The notes below the pieces were generated by a model. That model was not told the origin of the DNA, made no database searches, and worked only from the letters and a program-made list of their open reading frames with translations. Shown piece by piece: positions 33,801 to 46,759 of a DNA stretch of 64,000 bases. Both the position numbers and the translations under genes were made by a program. How positions within the stretch are numbered: position 1 is the first letter of the stretch; every line of letters starts with the position of its first letter. Source of the stretch: Corylus avellana (lineage: Eukaryota > Streptophyta > Magnoliopsida > Fagales > Betulaceae); contig NC_081544.1 in NCBI RefSeq assembly GCF_901000735.1, forward strand, positions 23,935,692-23,999,691, in the 5' to 3' direction.

Positions 33801-36800
33801 TCCAGGAATAATGACAAGCTTCTAGTGTCCCATTAATTATTTGCAGAAGATACCTTTTTTTTGTTTTTGCAAGGCAAACTTGGAACATCTCTGTAGCTTG
33901 TGTTGTCTCTTCTTATGCTTTACAGCTATCTTGGGTCTGAAAATTAGTTTGGCTAAGTCAGAGTTAATTCTTGTGGGTGATGTGGATGATGTTGGAGGAT
34001 TGGCTAGTATTTTGGGATGCAGGGTGTCCTCTCTTCCCATGAAGTACATTGATCTTCCATTGGGGGCTACGTTTAAAGCAAACTCAATTTGGGATGGAAT
34101 TCTTCAAGAATTGGAACATCTCCTGTTGGGTTGGAAGAGGCTATATCTGTCTAAGGGTGGTAGGCACTTTGATTAAAAGTTCTCTTTCTAACTTGCCTAC
34201 GTCCTATTTATCCATCTTCCCCATCCCTGTAGGAGTTACAAATTGTATTGAGAAACTTTTGTGGGATTTCTTGTGGAGTGGAGTCGGAGAGGAGTATCAA
34301 TTCAATCTAGTCAGTTGGTCCAAGTTTGTACCCCAATTTCCTCAAGCAGTTTGGAGGTTCGAAACCTACTCTTGCTTAACTGAGATCTCTTGGGGAAGTG
34401 GTTATGGAGCTATTACACAAAGAGGGAGGCTTTGTCGACATCGGTGGTGGAAACTAAATACGGCAACTTGTGGGGTGGGTGGAGCTCCAATGTGGTTGTG
34501 AGTTACTTTGGGGTTGGGGTGTGGAAAAAATTAGGATGAGTTGAGGGGGAGTTCTCCAAATTTGTGAGGTTCGAGGTGGGAGATGGGTCTAGGGTTTGGT
34601 TTTGGCACGATATATGGTGTGGAGACCATACCATAAAGGAAGCTTTTCTGATGTTGTTTTCAATTGCTTGCTTTAAGGAGGCCTTGGTGGTGGATCTTGT
34701 GCAGCTTTCCAACAACTCTCAACAGTGGAATGTCTCTTTTATTAGGGCAGTGGATGACTGGGAGGTAGAGTTGGTCACTTGGCTTTTTAATCTTTTGTAT
34801 TCTCAGTTTGGGCAGAGGTGGTAAGAATAGAATGTGTTAAATCCCTTCCAAATACAAAGGTTTAAGGTCAAATTGTTCTCCCTAATTGGGTGTCTCTCAT
34901 GTATATTTCCTGTGTACTTAGGTTGTGCCCTTCTGTGATTTCCTTCTGTGATTTCTAATAAGAGTAAATTACCTTAACAGAAGAAGAGGTTTTATGAGAG
35001 AGAGAGAGAGGGGTCCTCGTGATCAATCAGATTCTGTTGGATTAATGCAGAATGTGATAGCTGAACGCAATGTATGTTGAGCATACAAATCTGTACCGAC
35101 TCTGGAAAGCAATAACACTACCACTATTACGACTACGAATAATAATAACGATGACATACCTATAGTTTACAATCAATAAGTTGTATCCAATTGAAGAAAG
35201 AAATGCCAGGGACTTTGAAAAGCTTGATATCAAGACGGAATGCGGGCCTCCATGAAGAATAACGATTAGTGGATTACAAGCATCACTTTCCTTGGAGTTG
35301 GAAGATACAAAAATTGCTTCAAAAGGTTTGCTAGCACCTAAGACAAAGTAAACACATACAGGCTATCAAAATCAATGCTCTTTAACGCACTAATATTATG
35401 ATTAAGACATCACACAGTTCCTAGTAAAGGCCAAGGAAACTATAATATATATTCACTAAAAAAAACCATCGATTGTTTCAGTCTAACATCCAGCTAAAGG
35501 ACAACAGTTGTATGAGGAAAGCATAGGATTCATAATACCCTGAAATTCTCATATACCCTGCCATCTCGATTTCTTTCATTAAAAATATACTGTTTCCTTA
35601 AATATGGTTCATGAATGTTGCAAAGTTTATCATTCACTCCTTCTGGACAATGTGATGCGGCATTAATCTCAAGTTTGTATACAAGTTGCATCAGCTATAG
35701 TTTCTTCATTATCATCTTCTTTCTATGTAATAAATGCTAATGATAACCTCATCCAAAATGCAAGTTTGCATCAGCTGTATTACTTCTTAATTATATTGTT
35801 TGGATTTATATTGGACAAGAAAAATGGCTTAAAAGAAAGATAACTCTTTATTCTTCCCAATTTTGTTTTTTTCAAAAGTGCTCCTTCCTTTGATCTATGA
35901 AAATTATAGTCCCCTGACCAACAATGTTTTTGTCAGCTGGTGGAAAGACGAGATATATTCAGCTGAAAATCACAAATATCTCCACTGAACTATTAATATT
36001 GACCAGTATCTAATTCAACAGCAATTGATACTTACACTGGTCCCAAGTACTAACTAAAATAGCTTATGATAGTTGATTTCCCTTCGGGAGCAACCCAAGA
36101 GAGAATTAACTCCATCAGGCATAAAATTTTATTTTTTATTTTTACCAGTAATAACTAGTCTTATTAAAAGCATAAGGCGCCCCAAAGTACACAGGGAATA
36201 TACCAAAGGAATCACCTAACTAGAAAGGAAAAAGCAAACAAGAAAATCATCATAACTAATCGACAACGAGGACACAAATGCTACAATCCAAAGATACAAT
36301 GTATGAAAACAAGAGGATAAAATGTCCTCTGAGGACCTTTCCAAGTCCTCAAAGCACCTATTGTTCATTTCCTTCCATAAACACCAAAAGAGGCAAGTAG
36401 GCACCATCATCCAGATCGCAACACTCCTCCACCTTCTAGAAGACCACTAACATGCAAATAAATCGAAAACCCGTCTAGGCATAACCCAAGACATCTTAAA
36501 ACGACTAAAGATGGCACTCCACAAAGCAGAAGCTACCTCACAATGAAGAAGAAGATGGTACACCGTCTCTTCACTTCTCTTATACATGCAACATCTATTC
36601 ATCACAATAACATGCCGCTTTCTGAGATTATCCAAGGTCAGGATTTTACCCAGAGCCGCCGACCACGCAAAAAAACCAACCTTGGAGGAGCCTGCGTCCG
36701 CCACACACTCTTCCATGGAAAGTGCCTACCTTCATTACAAACCAAGGAGTAAAAGAAAGACTTGACCTTGAAAAGGCCTCTTTTGGAGAAAATTCACCAC

Positions 36801-38468
36801 AATCTATCTTCACACCCTCGTCTCACTTGGACTGAATGCAACACCAGGAGAAAGGAGGCAAAGACCTCCAACTCTCAGTCATGTGCCTCTCTAGAAAATC
36901 TCACATTCCACTGATTGGATCCACCTAACTCCAGATTAGCCGCAACTGAGGCATCCTTCAAACAAGCAATACCAAATAAAACTGGAAAAGCTACCTTAAG
37001 AAGCATATCTCCACACCACAAATCATGCCAAAAGCTAATCCTAGACCCATCCCCCACCTCATGTCTAGTAAAGCCTTTGAGAGTCTCCCACCCTTTCCTG
37101 ATATTATTCTACAACCCCACCCAAAAGCTCCTCCAGGCTCAAGAGAACACCACCCGCCCCATAAGCTGCCAAACTTCGAGTCTACCACAACTCTCCACCA
37201 AGCATCTCTCTTAATCTCATAGCACCACAACCATTTCCCTAAAAGAGCACGGTTAAACAACATTAAATTTCTGATACCCAACCCTCCCTCATTAATTGGA
37301 ATGCAAACCTTCGACCAATTCACCAAGTGGTACTTGAACTCTTTACCTATCCCACCCCATAAAAAATTGGGTTGTAACTTCTCAATATGCTTAGCAACAC
37401 TCGCTGGGATATGAAAGAAAGACTAGTATGTGGGCAAATTAGCGAGGGTATTGTTGATAACGGTGACCCTACCACCCTTTGACAGATACAACCTTTTCCA
37501 ACTGGCCAACCGATGTTCTAGCTTCTCGATAACGACATCCCAAATAAGCTTAGCCTTATAGGAAGTTCCCAACGGAAGACCAAGGTACTTCACTGGCAAA
37601 GTGGCAACCCCGCACCCTAAGATACTGCCTAACATTCACACTTGATCCACATTCCCCACCAGAATCAGGCATGAAAATTATTAAAAAATACAAAACATTG
37701 AGAAGGCAAATGACTTACATGAAATTGTAAGTTCAGCCCTGCTTTTCTTACAAAAAAATTTCCACGTCCTTAGGCTGATACTCAAAAAATAAAAATAAAA
37801 AACAAAATCAATGAAAAAACGGCAGGTAAACATGCACAAAATTAAGAATTAAGGGTAGGAGTGGTTGAAGTAGAAGGTCTTTTTCAAAACTTATAAACTT
37901 TTGCAACTATCTTTCTTGTCACCCAAAGTGATGCAGCGTAGGCTTGTGATAGGCAAGAAATAACAGCAAGTAGAAGGGATAAATACTCCTAAGATCGTGA
38001 GACTATCAACGAATCAAAGAAATCCTGATCTACATCACAAAGCATAGGCATTTTAAGGTCATTATGAATCATCAGTAAATATTATGATAGCCTCAATTAA
38101 ATTTTAAGCATTACACCAGTGCAATGATGCCCCAGCATGGCAATTAAGCCAGTGTATTCAACAAGGATGTTTAGGTTTGAGAAAGAAATCAAAATAGCAT
38201 TTAATACCTTTTGTGAGGCCATCAGAAACATCCTTGACTGGTATCTTCATTATACTGAACTGAAGAGATGAGAGCAAAGATTTAACCTGCAGCAAGAAGA
38301 CACTCATGCAAAAAATTGCAAGCATTTAGGATAATCTCTATATGCAAAAGCGATCCATATAACATCAATAAAAGAAAATTAAGTAAACCTTCTCAGAGGA
38401 CTTAAATTTGGAACTTGATACGTCTAACCAACTCCATGCAGCAGCCTTATTTGCTTTCTCAACAATGC

Positions 38469-38508
<40 letters not shown>

Positions 38509-41500
38509 CACTTCAAACAATAAAGCACAATGTAAAAATTGTATTCCAAATTTCTACACTATTACAGGCCAGGCATGTTGGTAAAGATCAGCATTTGATT
38601 TACCAGCAACAATATTGTTCCCATCCAGTGTAAGAACATCCCATGAAAAATTCGAATCGGCAGGGCTGATACGTAACACTTCCCCACTGTAATTTAACTG
38701 AAGATATCATGAGTTCATCATAGAAACAACGCTATAAAAGTCTGCCAACACAAGAAAAAGATATGTAACCAGCCATTTAAGTTACCTCAACACATTCACA
38801 GAAAGTATTACTTGACTGCTGCCCCATATGGAAGATATAATCATAGTGCACCCATCAGGAAGCCATGGATCGCTAAGGACACTTGAAAAGTACAGCCCCG
38901 GGAAGCAACCATCATCAGCACACATCACAACAGGAATCTTCAAAGATTATATTGAAGGAAATAGTGATGAGTGAAGCTACAAGAAAATTACAGAAAATAG
39001 AACTAATACAGCATGTCCTAATTCTATAGTTACAGTCTAAATAAATCTTTTATTGTATGTAATTATTGAAAATAATAGAAGAAAGATGTATGATATATTT
39101 TACACAAGTATCATTCAAAAAATTCTTACACTAAAGTATGGACCAGAAAATTTGCACACAATATTCCAGATAGGAGGGGGGAAAGGGGGTTGCTTCAAAA
39201 AACCAATCCAAATTAAGTTTTCAAGCATCAACTCAGTCTTAGCTCATTTGGATCTATCAATTAATTCCGCTCACTTGGAACAATCATATGAGTTACCTCA
39301 GTCTTAGTAAATATCGTCATTTAGCACTCATGGTGCATGATAGCAACATAAAATGTCAAGTGTCATATAGAATGCTTCTAGTATAGCAATAGAGCAAAAT
39401 TTTGTCCAGTCAAAATCAGCAGACACAAACAAAATCACAATTTGAGTTGTGTTAATTCCAGAAGTTGGCCATATATAAGTTTGCATCCTTGAGATGCAAG
39501 TTCTTATGCACAAGCTCAACAAGGAATTTAAGAACTCACCACATCAACGATTTTGGCAGACGGCCACAGCTTTACATCGGTTGGCCAATCAATTCTGTGA
39601 AGCGACTCTGTAGCGCAATGTGCCCCAGAATCCACAGAACTTCTTGCGCTTAAAAACACCAGGAAATTTCCATCTGGGCTGGAAAAAGAAAGATAATGCA
39701 CTTTCAATGGTTGAGAAAAATAAATGATGGGCTTATATTATTTTTATCCTACACTAATGTTAACTATTTCTAAGAGAAGTACATTTCAAGATAACGATAA
39801 ATATAACAAACATATACAAACTGAATTACCACCAAACCTAATAAAAACTTTGTTGATAAGTAGATAAAAACAACATAAGGATAAAATCCTCTAAAACTCC
39901 CCCTCAAGTTGGAGATTATCATATAATCAAAACTTGGAACATCCGTGACAAATGGCTTTTAGGGAGTAAGAAAATCTACTTGTTGCAAACAATTTGTCAC
40001 GAACAAAATCAATGAACTGAACAGGTATTGAAAAACCAATGAATCGGTCGAAAAACCAACTGAACCGGCCTAAAACAAATAGAATCAACCGAAAAAATTA
40101 TGAATCAGCAGAAACAACACCATACCAGCTCAACAAAACACAGCAAAAACAATGGGAACCAGCTGAAACAACAACTAAACTAGCTGAAACTCCACAAAAC
40201 TTGATCGAAAACAACCAAAATAGGCCAAAATACAACTAGTCCAGTCGAAAAGGCATTGAACTGGCTGAAACTCATGATACTTTGCTGAAAACCTACACAA
40301 TTTTTTTTTTTTTATAAGTGATCAAGATATCTTTAAAAGCATAAGACGCCCCACATACGCAGGAAGGAAGTATACATGAGAAAATAGCAAGCTAGAAGGA
40401 GACAAAAGAATAAGGGAATCATGACAACTAATCACCAAAGGAGAAATAAAAACAGTTGTTCAGAGATATTAATAAATGAGTCTCCTTCTACGATCCCCGG
40501 TGATAAAACCTAGTATGTGTGATAAGTAGCATACCTGAACCGTGGAAAGAAGGCACTGCTTATGTGTTGAGTAAGATTAACAATGGGCATATCTTCATTT
40601 GAGCCATCTCTAGACCATTACAAGAAATTCATAAGTATTTTATATATTGAAGTAAAGGCACTCCATCTCCAACATGTAATAATTCACATGAAGAAAGGCG
40701 TAATGGTGAAATAAAAAGAAAGATTGTTTTACAAAAGCAACCCACTTGAGTTCAAGTCCACTGGCTTCTGACTTAAAAAGCGGTGCCCTAACTGCATATA
40801 ATGCACAGGGCCTGTTATAGCAGTACTTTATACCAAGCTTTCTTGTATCCGACGACCACCCAACAAAAACCAAATATTGACACGCGCCTTTAGTTGATGG
40901 AGCCCACACAACTTGGCCAACACTCAAAGACTTCTCAATTCCTTTAACAGCCTGTACCTCTCCACTGCACAACACAGGTAATTTCATAGTAACATTTTTC
41001 CATCAAAAGAAAAGCTCTTATAAACTTATAAACCAATGATACCCAACCTGTTAATATTGATGACAAAAAGCGCAGGCTGCCTTTTTCCTCCATAGGTTTC
41101 TCCCCAGTCCTCCTCCCAATCCCCTTGACCTTTCCAGCTGCCGCAATCCTTATCGGTGGAACCACCTTTCTTGTAGCCAAGGTCATTAAACGTGGGCTTG
41201 GAGGGGGACGGTTCCTCAGCAACATATGCAATAAGAGTTTCATCAGAATTCCAAGAAACCCCCTCAAACCTACACCAACAAGAGTCTAGGTCAGCGAGGA
41301 TGGTATATCATAACAATCACTATCTTTGAACAACAAGAATTACTAGCATGACTACTAGTACACTTGCTGCTGCTACTAGTACAGCTATGAGTGGTATTAT
41401 TACCAAAAAATGGACAGCTTCTAAAACTAAAGCCATATACAAACAAAGTCAATAGTAAACAAAGTGAACATCGAATATTAAATAAATTTACAATCAGAAA

Positions 41501-42106
41501 AATGAGATTTGTATTATTAGTTACCATCCATCAGTATATACTGGGCCATGAACAGATTGAGGAATGTGAAACTCCTTTTCCAACTGAGATGAACCCCAAA
41601 TTTCAAATTTCGAAGGAGACTCATTTTCAGGGTTGCGAAGTACAAGAAGCTTTGAACCTGATGGTGATGGAACAATTGTAGAAACTCCTGTCATCTCAAC
41701 AGGAAATGGGGCCCATTGAAAGCTTACTGTACCCTTAGTTTCTTGAGATATATGAGCAGATATAATACATTTCCTCCTCTTGTTTGCCAAAAGATTTGCT
41801 TGGCTAATTGAAAACATTGCCTGAGAACCTATTCCTGCAGCAAAAGTTTTAAGGGCAAATATTATTGCCAGCAATTCCTGTTGGCTGTTTTGGCTTGGAG
41901 GAAAGAAGTACCAGACATTGGAGAACAAAAACGCTATAAACATGAGAAGCCATACCACCATCGGACTTGAAAATCCATGCCTTGTCAATGTTGGAGATAC
42001 TAGAAAACTCTTGAAGTAGCTTAGATTGTGAAGCATATTCTTCCTCCGTTGCAGCATCTAATCCCAGTGGCATTTCCTTTATTGGGCCAGATTTAGAATC
42101 ATCCAT
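30827..42106 (-). CDS. AARE: Acylamino-acid-releasing enzyme (acylpeptide hydrolase)
   Basis: Seventeen exons were joined by hand: 42106-41956, 41834-41525, 41269-41048, 40964-40746, 40609-40535, 39678-39540, 38937-38786, 38686-38604, 38510-38389, 38286-38208, 35337-35160, 32616-32556, 32405-32283, 31988-31791, 31299-31231, 31082-31006, 30890-30827. Phases agree throughout and give 773 aa, near the usual plant length of about 765. The N-terminal part is the beta-propeller. The C-terminal prolyl-oligopeptidase hydrolase domain has the nucleophile in GGSHGG (about S626), Asp in GAQDLRVP (about D717) and His in NDAHGIER (about H749). The enzyme removes N-acylated residues from peptides and helps clear oxidised proteins in cytosol and plastid. 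The start MDDSKSGP matches the family. The gene is intact although several introns carry retroelement debris. Confidence 0.93.
33556..34830 (+). mobile_element. LINE reverse-transcriptase fragment in AARE intron 11 (antisense)
   Basis: Pieces in several frames follow the order of a plant [37 protein letters not shown] in place of the catalytic [28 protein letters not shown], then [10 protein letters not shown] and [11 protein letters not shown]. Stops and frameshifts are many. Both the endonuclease and the 3' end are missing. It lies opposite to the host gene. Confidence 0.85.
36125..37640 (-). mobile_element. LINE 3' half in AARE intron 10 (sense)
   Basis: Minus-strand pieces read [69 protein letters not shown], a zf-RVT part ([19 protein letters not shown]) and a terminal [15 protein letters not shown]. 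The element ends near 36125 with an A-rich AAAATAAAAAATAAAA tail. It is 5'-truncated within the RT domain, typical of LINE insertions, and carries frameshifts. Confidence 0.88.
39895..40290 (-). mobile_element. LTR-retrotransposon remnant with decayed tandem units, AARE intron 5
   Basis: On the minus strand, AACTTGAGGGGGAG at 39899-39912 is a typical copia polypurine tract, followed by a presumed 3' LTR stub. Next to it (40020-40290) short units such as ACCAGCTGAAACAAC, ACTAGCTGAAACTCC and ACTGGCTGAAACTC recur as a degenerate minisatellite. No pol coding sequence remains. Confidence 0.4.
40300..40440 (-). mobile_element. LINE 3'-end scrap in AARE intron 5
   Basis: TTTAAAAGCATAAGACGCCC and the following bases resemble the 3' end of the LINE in intron 10 (TTAAAAGCATAAGGCGCCCC at about 36164). 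A T-tract on the plus strand (40302-40313) would be its A-tail. Confidence 0.55.
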
Positions 42107-43765
42107 GGCTAAAGAGGCTGAAAGTCTTCTACATCAAATGGCAAAAAAAATTAATAAGCAGGATAAAAGCAAGAATAATGTGGCAGAAAAGGGGGGAAAA
42201 CAAAAGCACCCAGAACAGGAGAACAACAAGAAGAAACAGAAAACTAGGAAAACTATAAGAACATGGTAAGCTTCTTAATGTCAACAGAAAGTTATCAAGC
42301 CTATAAGTTCCAAGGAGCAGTACAAGAAAGAAACAGTAGCTCAGAACTCAAATAATCTGCAGCACTTGACTAAATCAAAAGTACCCATGATGTTGGTACC
42401 ACTCATACCCTCTTCCCTTCCCACATGAATCAATAATGTAATTCGTATGTATAAAACTAAGAAGTATAAAAAAAAAAAGGTGGGAAATGGAACAAAGTGA
42501 TGCAGGGTTTTTGTGTTCAAGAATTGGAAACTGAGAATCTTATAGGAATTGAAACATAGAACAACAGCTGAAAATGACAGTTAAGAACTTTATAAGCTTT
42601 TTGATTGAAATGAACTCTATCACACTAGGTCTTTGCTTCAATGGAATATAGCACCCTTTTTTTTTTTGGTTAGGTTTGACAAGAATATAGTGCATGTGAA
42701 TTGGAACAAAATTTAGCACATTACGCCTTTGTTTCCTCAGAATATTCCAAACTAACAAACCAAATATGTCTCAATTGATAACCTAAAAGTGGCATATTAA
42801 TATACCCAATAAGTTCAGGATGCAAAGGCAGCGAGGGGTTTGAAAGCTATAAATGAACTCAAGTTAAAAGATAACAGATAACATAAGGTAATCATTTTTA
42901 ATTCCATAAATTGGATTCTAACTTTTTGGAATCTCACTTCGAAGTAATTATCATTATTTTGGTCGATACATAACAGACAAACAATATTGTCACACTAGAA
43001 TTTCTTTGTTCAGGTTCTTTCCTTGTCAATCCATCACTCTTTTTTCCAGCTATACTTCTATCTATTCACCTCCAATACTAATTCTCTTTGCTTTCAGTAC
43101 ATTGACTTTTATATACTTTTGAGATTCGCAAAATCACAAGGGGCTTACACCATTGGATTTCAACACTCCCAAAGCCAACCTATACTATATCAGCAGGCTC
43201 CAGAGTATATATATTTCAATACTTCACATGAACCAACTTCAATTCAACGGGTTCTTTCCATTAAATTTTATTTTTAAATAATCCTAACTAGTGGGATTTC
43301 CTAGAGGCTTACAAAAACAACAACAACAACACATACACACTCAGATATACACACTTTTTCTGGCTTGAACATTAGAACTATTACTCCAATACCAACTCCC
43401 AACAATCCCTTTCAGATGCTTGTACTGATCATCTAATTCTAACGATGCTACACACCTCTCTACTAATCGACGAGCAAAAAATGACGGAGCAAATAAAAAA
43501 CGGAAACACCAATTCACAATCTAAGTTCAATCATTCAAATTAACAAGTAACTATAAAATTCATCCAAAAATAAACAACCAAATTAAATCAAACCCATCGA
43601 AAAAATAACAAAAGCATTCAGCCAAGGGTCAAAAAACAAAAGATCATAGATACCCAGAACCGAGTATGTGAAATTGTTCAGCAAATTAAAAACGACTAAC
43701 AGCTTAGCATCAGTGAAAAAACGGATTCTAACACAAAGCCGGGAAAGAGAGAAGAGAGAACTCAC
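42107..43765 (-). other. 5' UTR intron of AARE (predicted)
   Basis: An acceptor TTTCAG| ends at 42118, 11 bp before the start codon. A donor AAG|GTGAGT lies at 43765. The first exon would then be about 43766-43800, an AGAG-rich leader. No coding sequence is seen in the interval. Confidence 0.5.
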
Positions 43766-43799
43766 CTTGAGAAGAGAGAAGTTGGTCTTAGAAGAGTGA

Positions 43800-44688
43800 G
43801 ACGACGAGATGAGATAGGAAGAGGGAATGGAGGGCGAAACAAGTTTGACTTAACGTTCACGCACCAATATGAGGTACTGATGCATTGCAACCTGGCCATG
43901 CCGAGATGGATCGGCTTGCATTTTATCCTTCGGCTTAGGATTCGCTCTTTTAAGCCCCACTTTAATTGCCAAAAGGTCCATATGGCCCGGTTTAAATTAA
44001 TGGGATAATAACTAGTTAATTATAGTGAAAGAGATTTAACTAATTGAATATTATTTCGGTTCAAATAAAATGAAGGTAGAAATTAATCATTAGATCAGCA
44101 TCTGTAAAAATAATTAAGGTTAATTATTTTTTAGAACTTAAGTTTTCACTTTTTTATTTGTTGCCACCTAAATTTTAAATCATATATATATAGTACTTAA
44201 CTTATGGGTAAAGACCAATTTAATACATTTGTCACATTCTGTCAGTCCAAATTAACGGATTGTCACGTGCTGTAACATAAACATACCACACGTCCTAATA
44301 AAAATAAAAATAATTAAACAATTAAACCCTAAAAAATAAAAAATAAAAAATTATTGGGTGGTTTGAACGCCCCATTTTTGCCAATAACGGTGGCCGGTTA
44401 ATGAAAACTTTAATTTACTCATTTTATTAAGTAAACTTTGTTCAAGTAATGGAGCGAAGCGCCAACTTACTCGCACCGGACACTCCAAACCCAAAAGCCT
44501 AACCGCGGAGTGCCACTTAAGCACCAATGAAGACAAACACTCTTTTTAGCAACACCTGTCACGATTCAACTAGAAATTCTCTTATCCTACAGAGACTGAC
44601 CGTTACTTGAACATTATCTTACCGTTGCGAAAACAAGGCGCGCATTTAATCACGAAAAAGAAAAGAAAAGAACAGATAACAACAGAAA
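43800..44688. other. Divergent promoter region, AARE / PNSB5
   Basis: About 0.9 kb separates two genes transcribed away from each other. It contains AT-rich DNA and a possible decayed MITE arm at 44200-44400 (GGGTGGTTTGAACGCCCC). No TATA box was assigned. Confidence 0.5.
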
Positions 44689-46752
44689 ATGGCGGTGTGT
44701 TCTTCACTCTCAGTTCTCTCTGCCAATTCAGCCCCAAGTCTCATTTCCGATCCCTTAGAAACTAGGGTTAGGTTTTTGAACCTCACCAAAACACTAGCAC
44801 CTATGCCCTCCAAATTGTGCGGAAACCAGTGCAAGAATCGCAGGCTCACGAAGTTAAACCGTGCTGGACTTACTGAGATCGAGCCCGATCTCAACGAAGA
44901 CCCAGTTGACCGTTGGGCCACCAACAGTGTTTCATCTGTACGGTCTCTCTCTTTGAGCCGCTTACTATGTTAATATCTCTGTGTGTGTGTGTGTGTGACT
45001 TTTGTGGTGCACTTTGGTGTTTCAGGACGATTTCAAGTACGGGGAGTATGATGGGCACCACACGTACCACGAAGGCGAAGAAAAAGGTATTTTGTTCGCT
45101 TTTATTTGTTTATAGGGGCTTGGAATTTGAATGTTGAAGTGGTAGTGGTGATAGGGTTTTTTGGGTCATGAAATTTTGGCGTTAGACAAAATTTTGAGGA
45201 TTTATTTTCATGTTGGTATGGAAGTAAAGCTCCAATTTTTCCCTACTATTACGTTTCTTGGGTTATAGGAAATTGCATGACGATGTAGGGTGTTTGTTAA
45301 GGTTAAGAAGCCTACTGTAGATGGTAAATATTAGGGGGTCCGGTTTTGGTCTAGAGAAAAACTAAATTGCAAGAAAAGAAAAAAAAAGTTCTCAATGGTT
45401 TGAATGACTAGTAATTGTAGGCTCTCTCTTTTACGCGCATCTGCTAAAAAACATTAACTTACTTTCTTTTTTTGCTGCACCTATCTGCATTACTATATGC
45501 ACCAATTAACTAATACTTAATTAATGCATTTTCACAAATATTATGAATGTGGGAAGTTTTTTTTTTTTTCTTGATCATTTTTTGTTTCAGTGAATTGTTA
45601 GGGTTTTGCAATTAGAACATTGGTTTACTGTCTTTCAGTGTTGCTGAAGCTCAGGTCACATTACTTGTTTTCAGAGTGAGTTTAATTTAATTTTACATGT
45701 AATTGGGGGAGTGGGGTAGCAGGCAAAGACAGTGTTCAAGCTCGTTAGAGACTTGAACCTAGAAACAACCAATGGACTTTCATCTTGGTTCCAAATAAAA
45801 CTACTTCATGTAAGTGTTGCCAAACCATCAATTCATTAAAGTCACTCTAAGCTAGAAGGCCCTTTTTAAAGAGAAGTTGTGACCTCTTTGTTAGTGAGAC
45901 TAGCTCACAATTTCTCTTTTTGAAGATTAAAATCCTTGTTTTCTGATCGTTCTGAGCAGGGGTGGTAGCCCCCTGCCCTAAATGCTCCAACTGGTCACAG
46001 AATCTTTTTGTTTTGTTTTTTTTTTTTTTTTTAATTAAAAAAAAAAAACTATACAAATTCTTTTAAAATGGACTTTTTAACCACCTAAAAGTGGTTTTTT
46101 AGTTTTTTTCCCCCACACCTAAAATTCTAGTTATGCCCCTGGTTTTGAAGCTATTTATGCTGATTAGCTTTTACCGGAATCTTCACTCAGGAACTTTTTG
46201 GGGACTACTAGCAGAAGAGATTGCAGCTGCAGAACCTCCTACGGGATTTCAGGGTATAAATAAGTACCACTGACCTTTGACAATTTACTAACTAAAATTA
46301 AAAATACTAAGATCCTCTGGGTTGATTTTCTTGGCAGGGTTTATTTCATGGCTCTTCCTCCCAGCGATTGCTGCTGGGATGTTCTTCCATGTCCCGGTAG
46401 TAAAAAGGCCCATATTTAACATATATAAAATATCAGATCATTAAAGTCAATTTACTGTAAGACCAAAATGGTCTTAGTTAGTGATGATTGCGAAGTCATT
46501 CTCTCATTGCTTGTCTTTCAGATGGTGTACTTGTTCATAGGAGCAGGCTTGTTTACGACAATATTTACCATAATTGAGCTGGATAAGCCAGATCAACCTC
46601 ACAACTTCGAACCTCAAATATACAATATGGAGAGGGGAGCTCGTGACAAGTTGATAGCTGACTACAATACCATGAGCATATGGGACTTCAATGAGAAATA
46701 TGGGGACCTCTGGGATTTCACTGTGGTAAAGAATGACATAACAAAGAGATAG
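44689..46752 (+). CDS. PNSB5: Chloroplast NDH complex subunit PNSB5 (NDH18)-like
   Basis: Exons are 44689-44937, 45026-45086, 46191-46253, 46338-46396 and 46522-46752. Phases agree and give 220 aa. Residues 1 to about 60 are Ser- and Arg-rich with few acids, as in a chloroplast transit peptide. The mature part has DDFKYGEYDGHHTYHEG, EPPTGFQGFISW, two hydrophobic segments (FLPAIAAGMFF and YLFIGAGLFTTIFTI) and the strongly conserved ELDKPDQPHNFEPQIY and NTMSIWDFNEKYGDLWDFTV. This fits PNSB5, a subunit of subcomplex B of the thylakoid NDH-PSI supercomplex used in cyclic electron flow. Family assignment is from memory of At5g43750. Confidence 0.85.
44981..44997. repeat. (GT)n microsatellite in PNSB5 intron 1
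   Basis: A short GT run lies in an 88-bp intron, upstream of the acceptor, where it could influence splicing. Confidence 0.8.
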
Positions 46753-46759
46753 TTTTCTC

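Noticed and set aside
36543..37222. Plus-strand frames at 36.5-37.2 kb
   Set aside because: They are antisense to the LINE remnant in AARE intron 10 and have no independent support.
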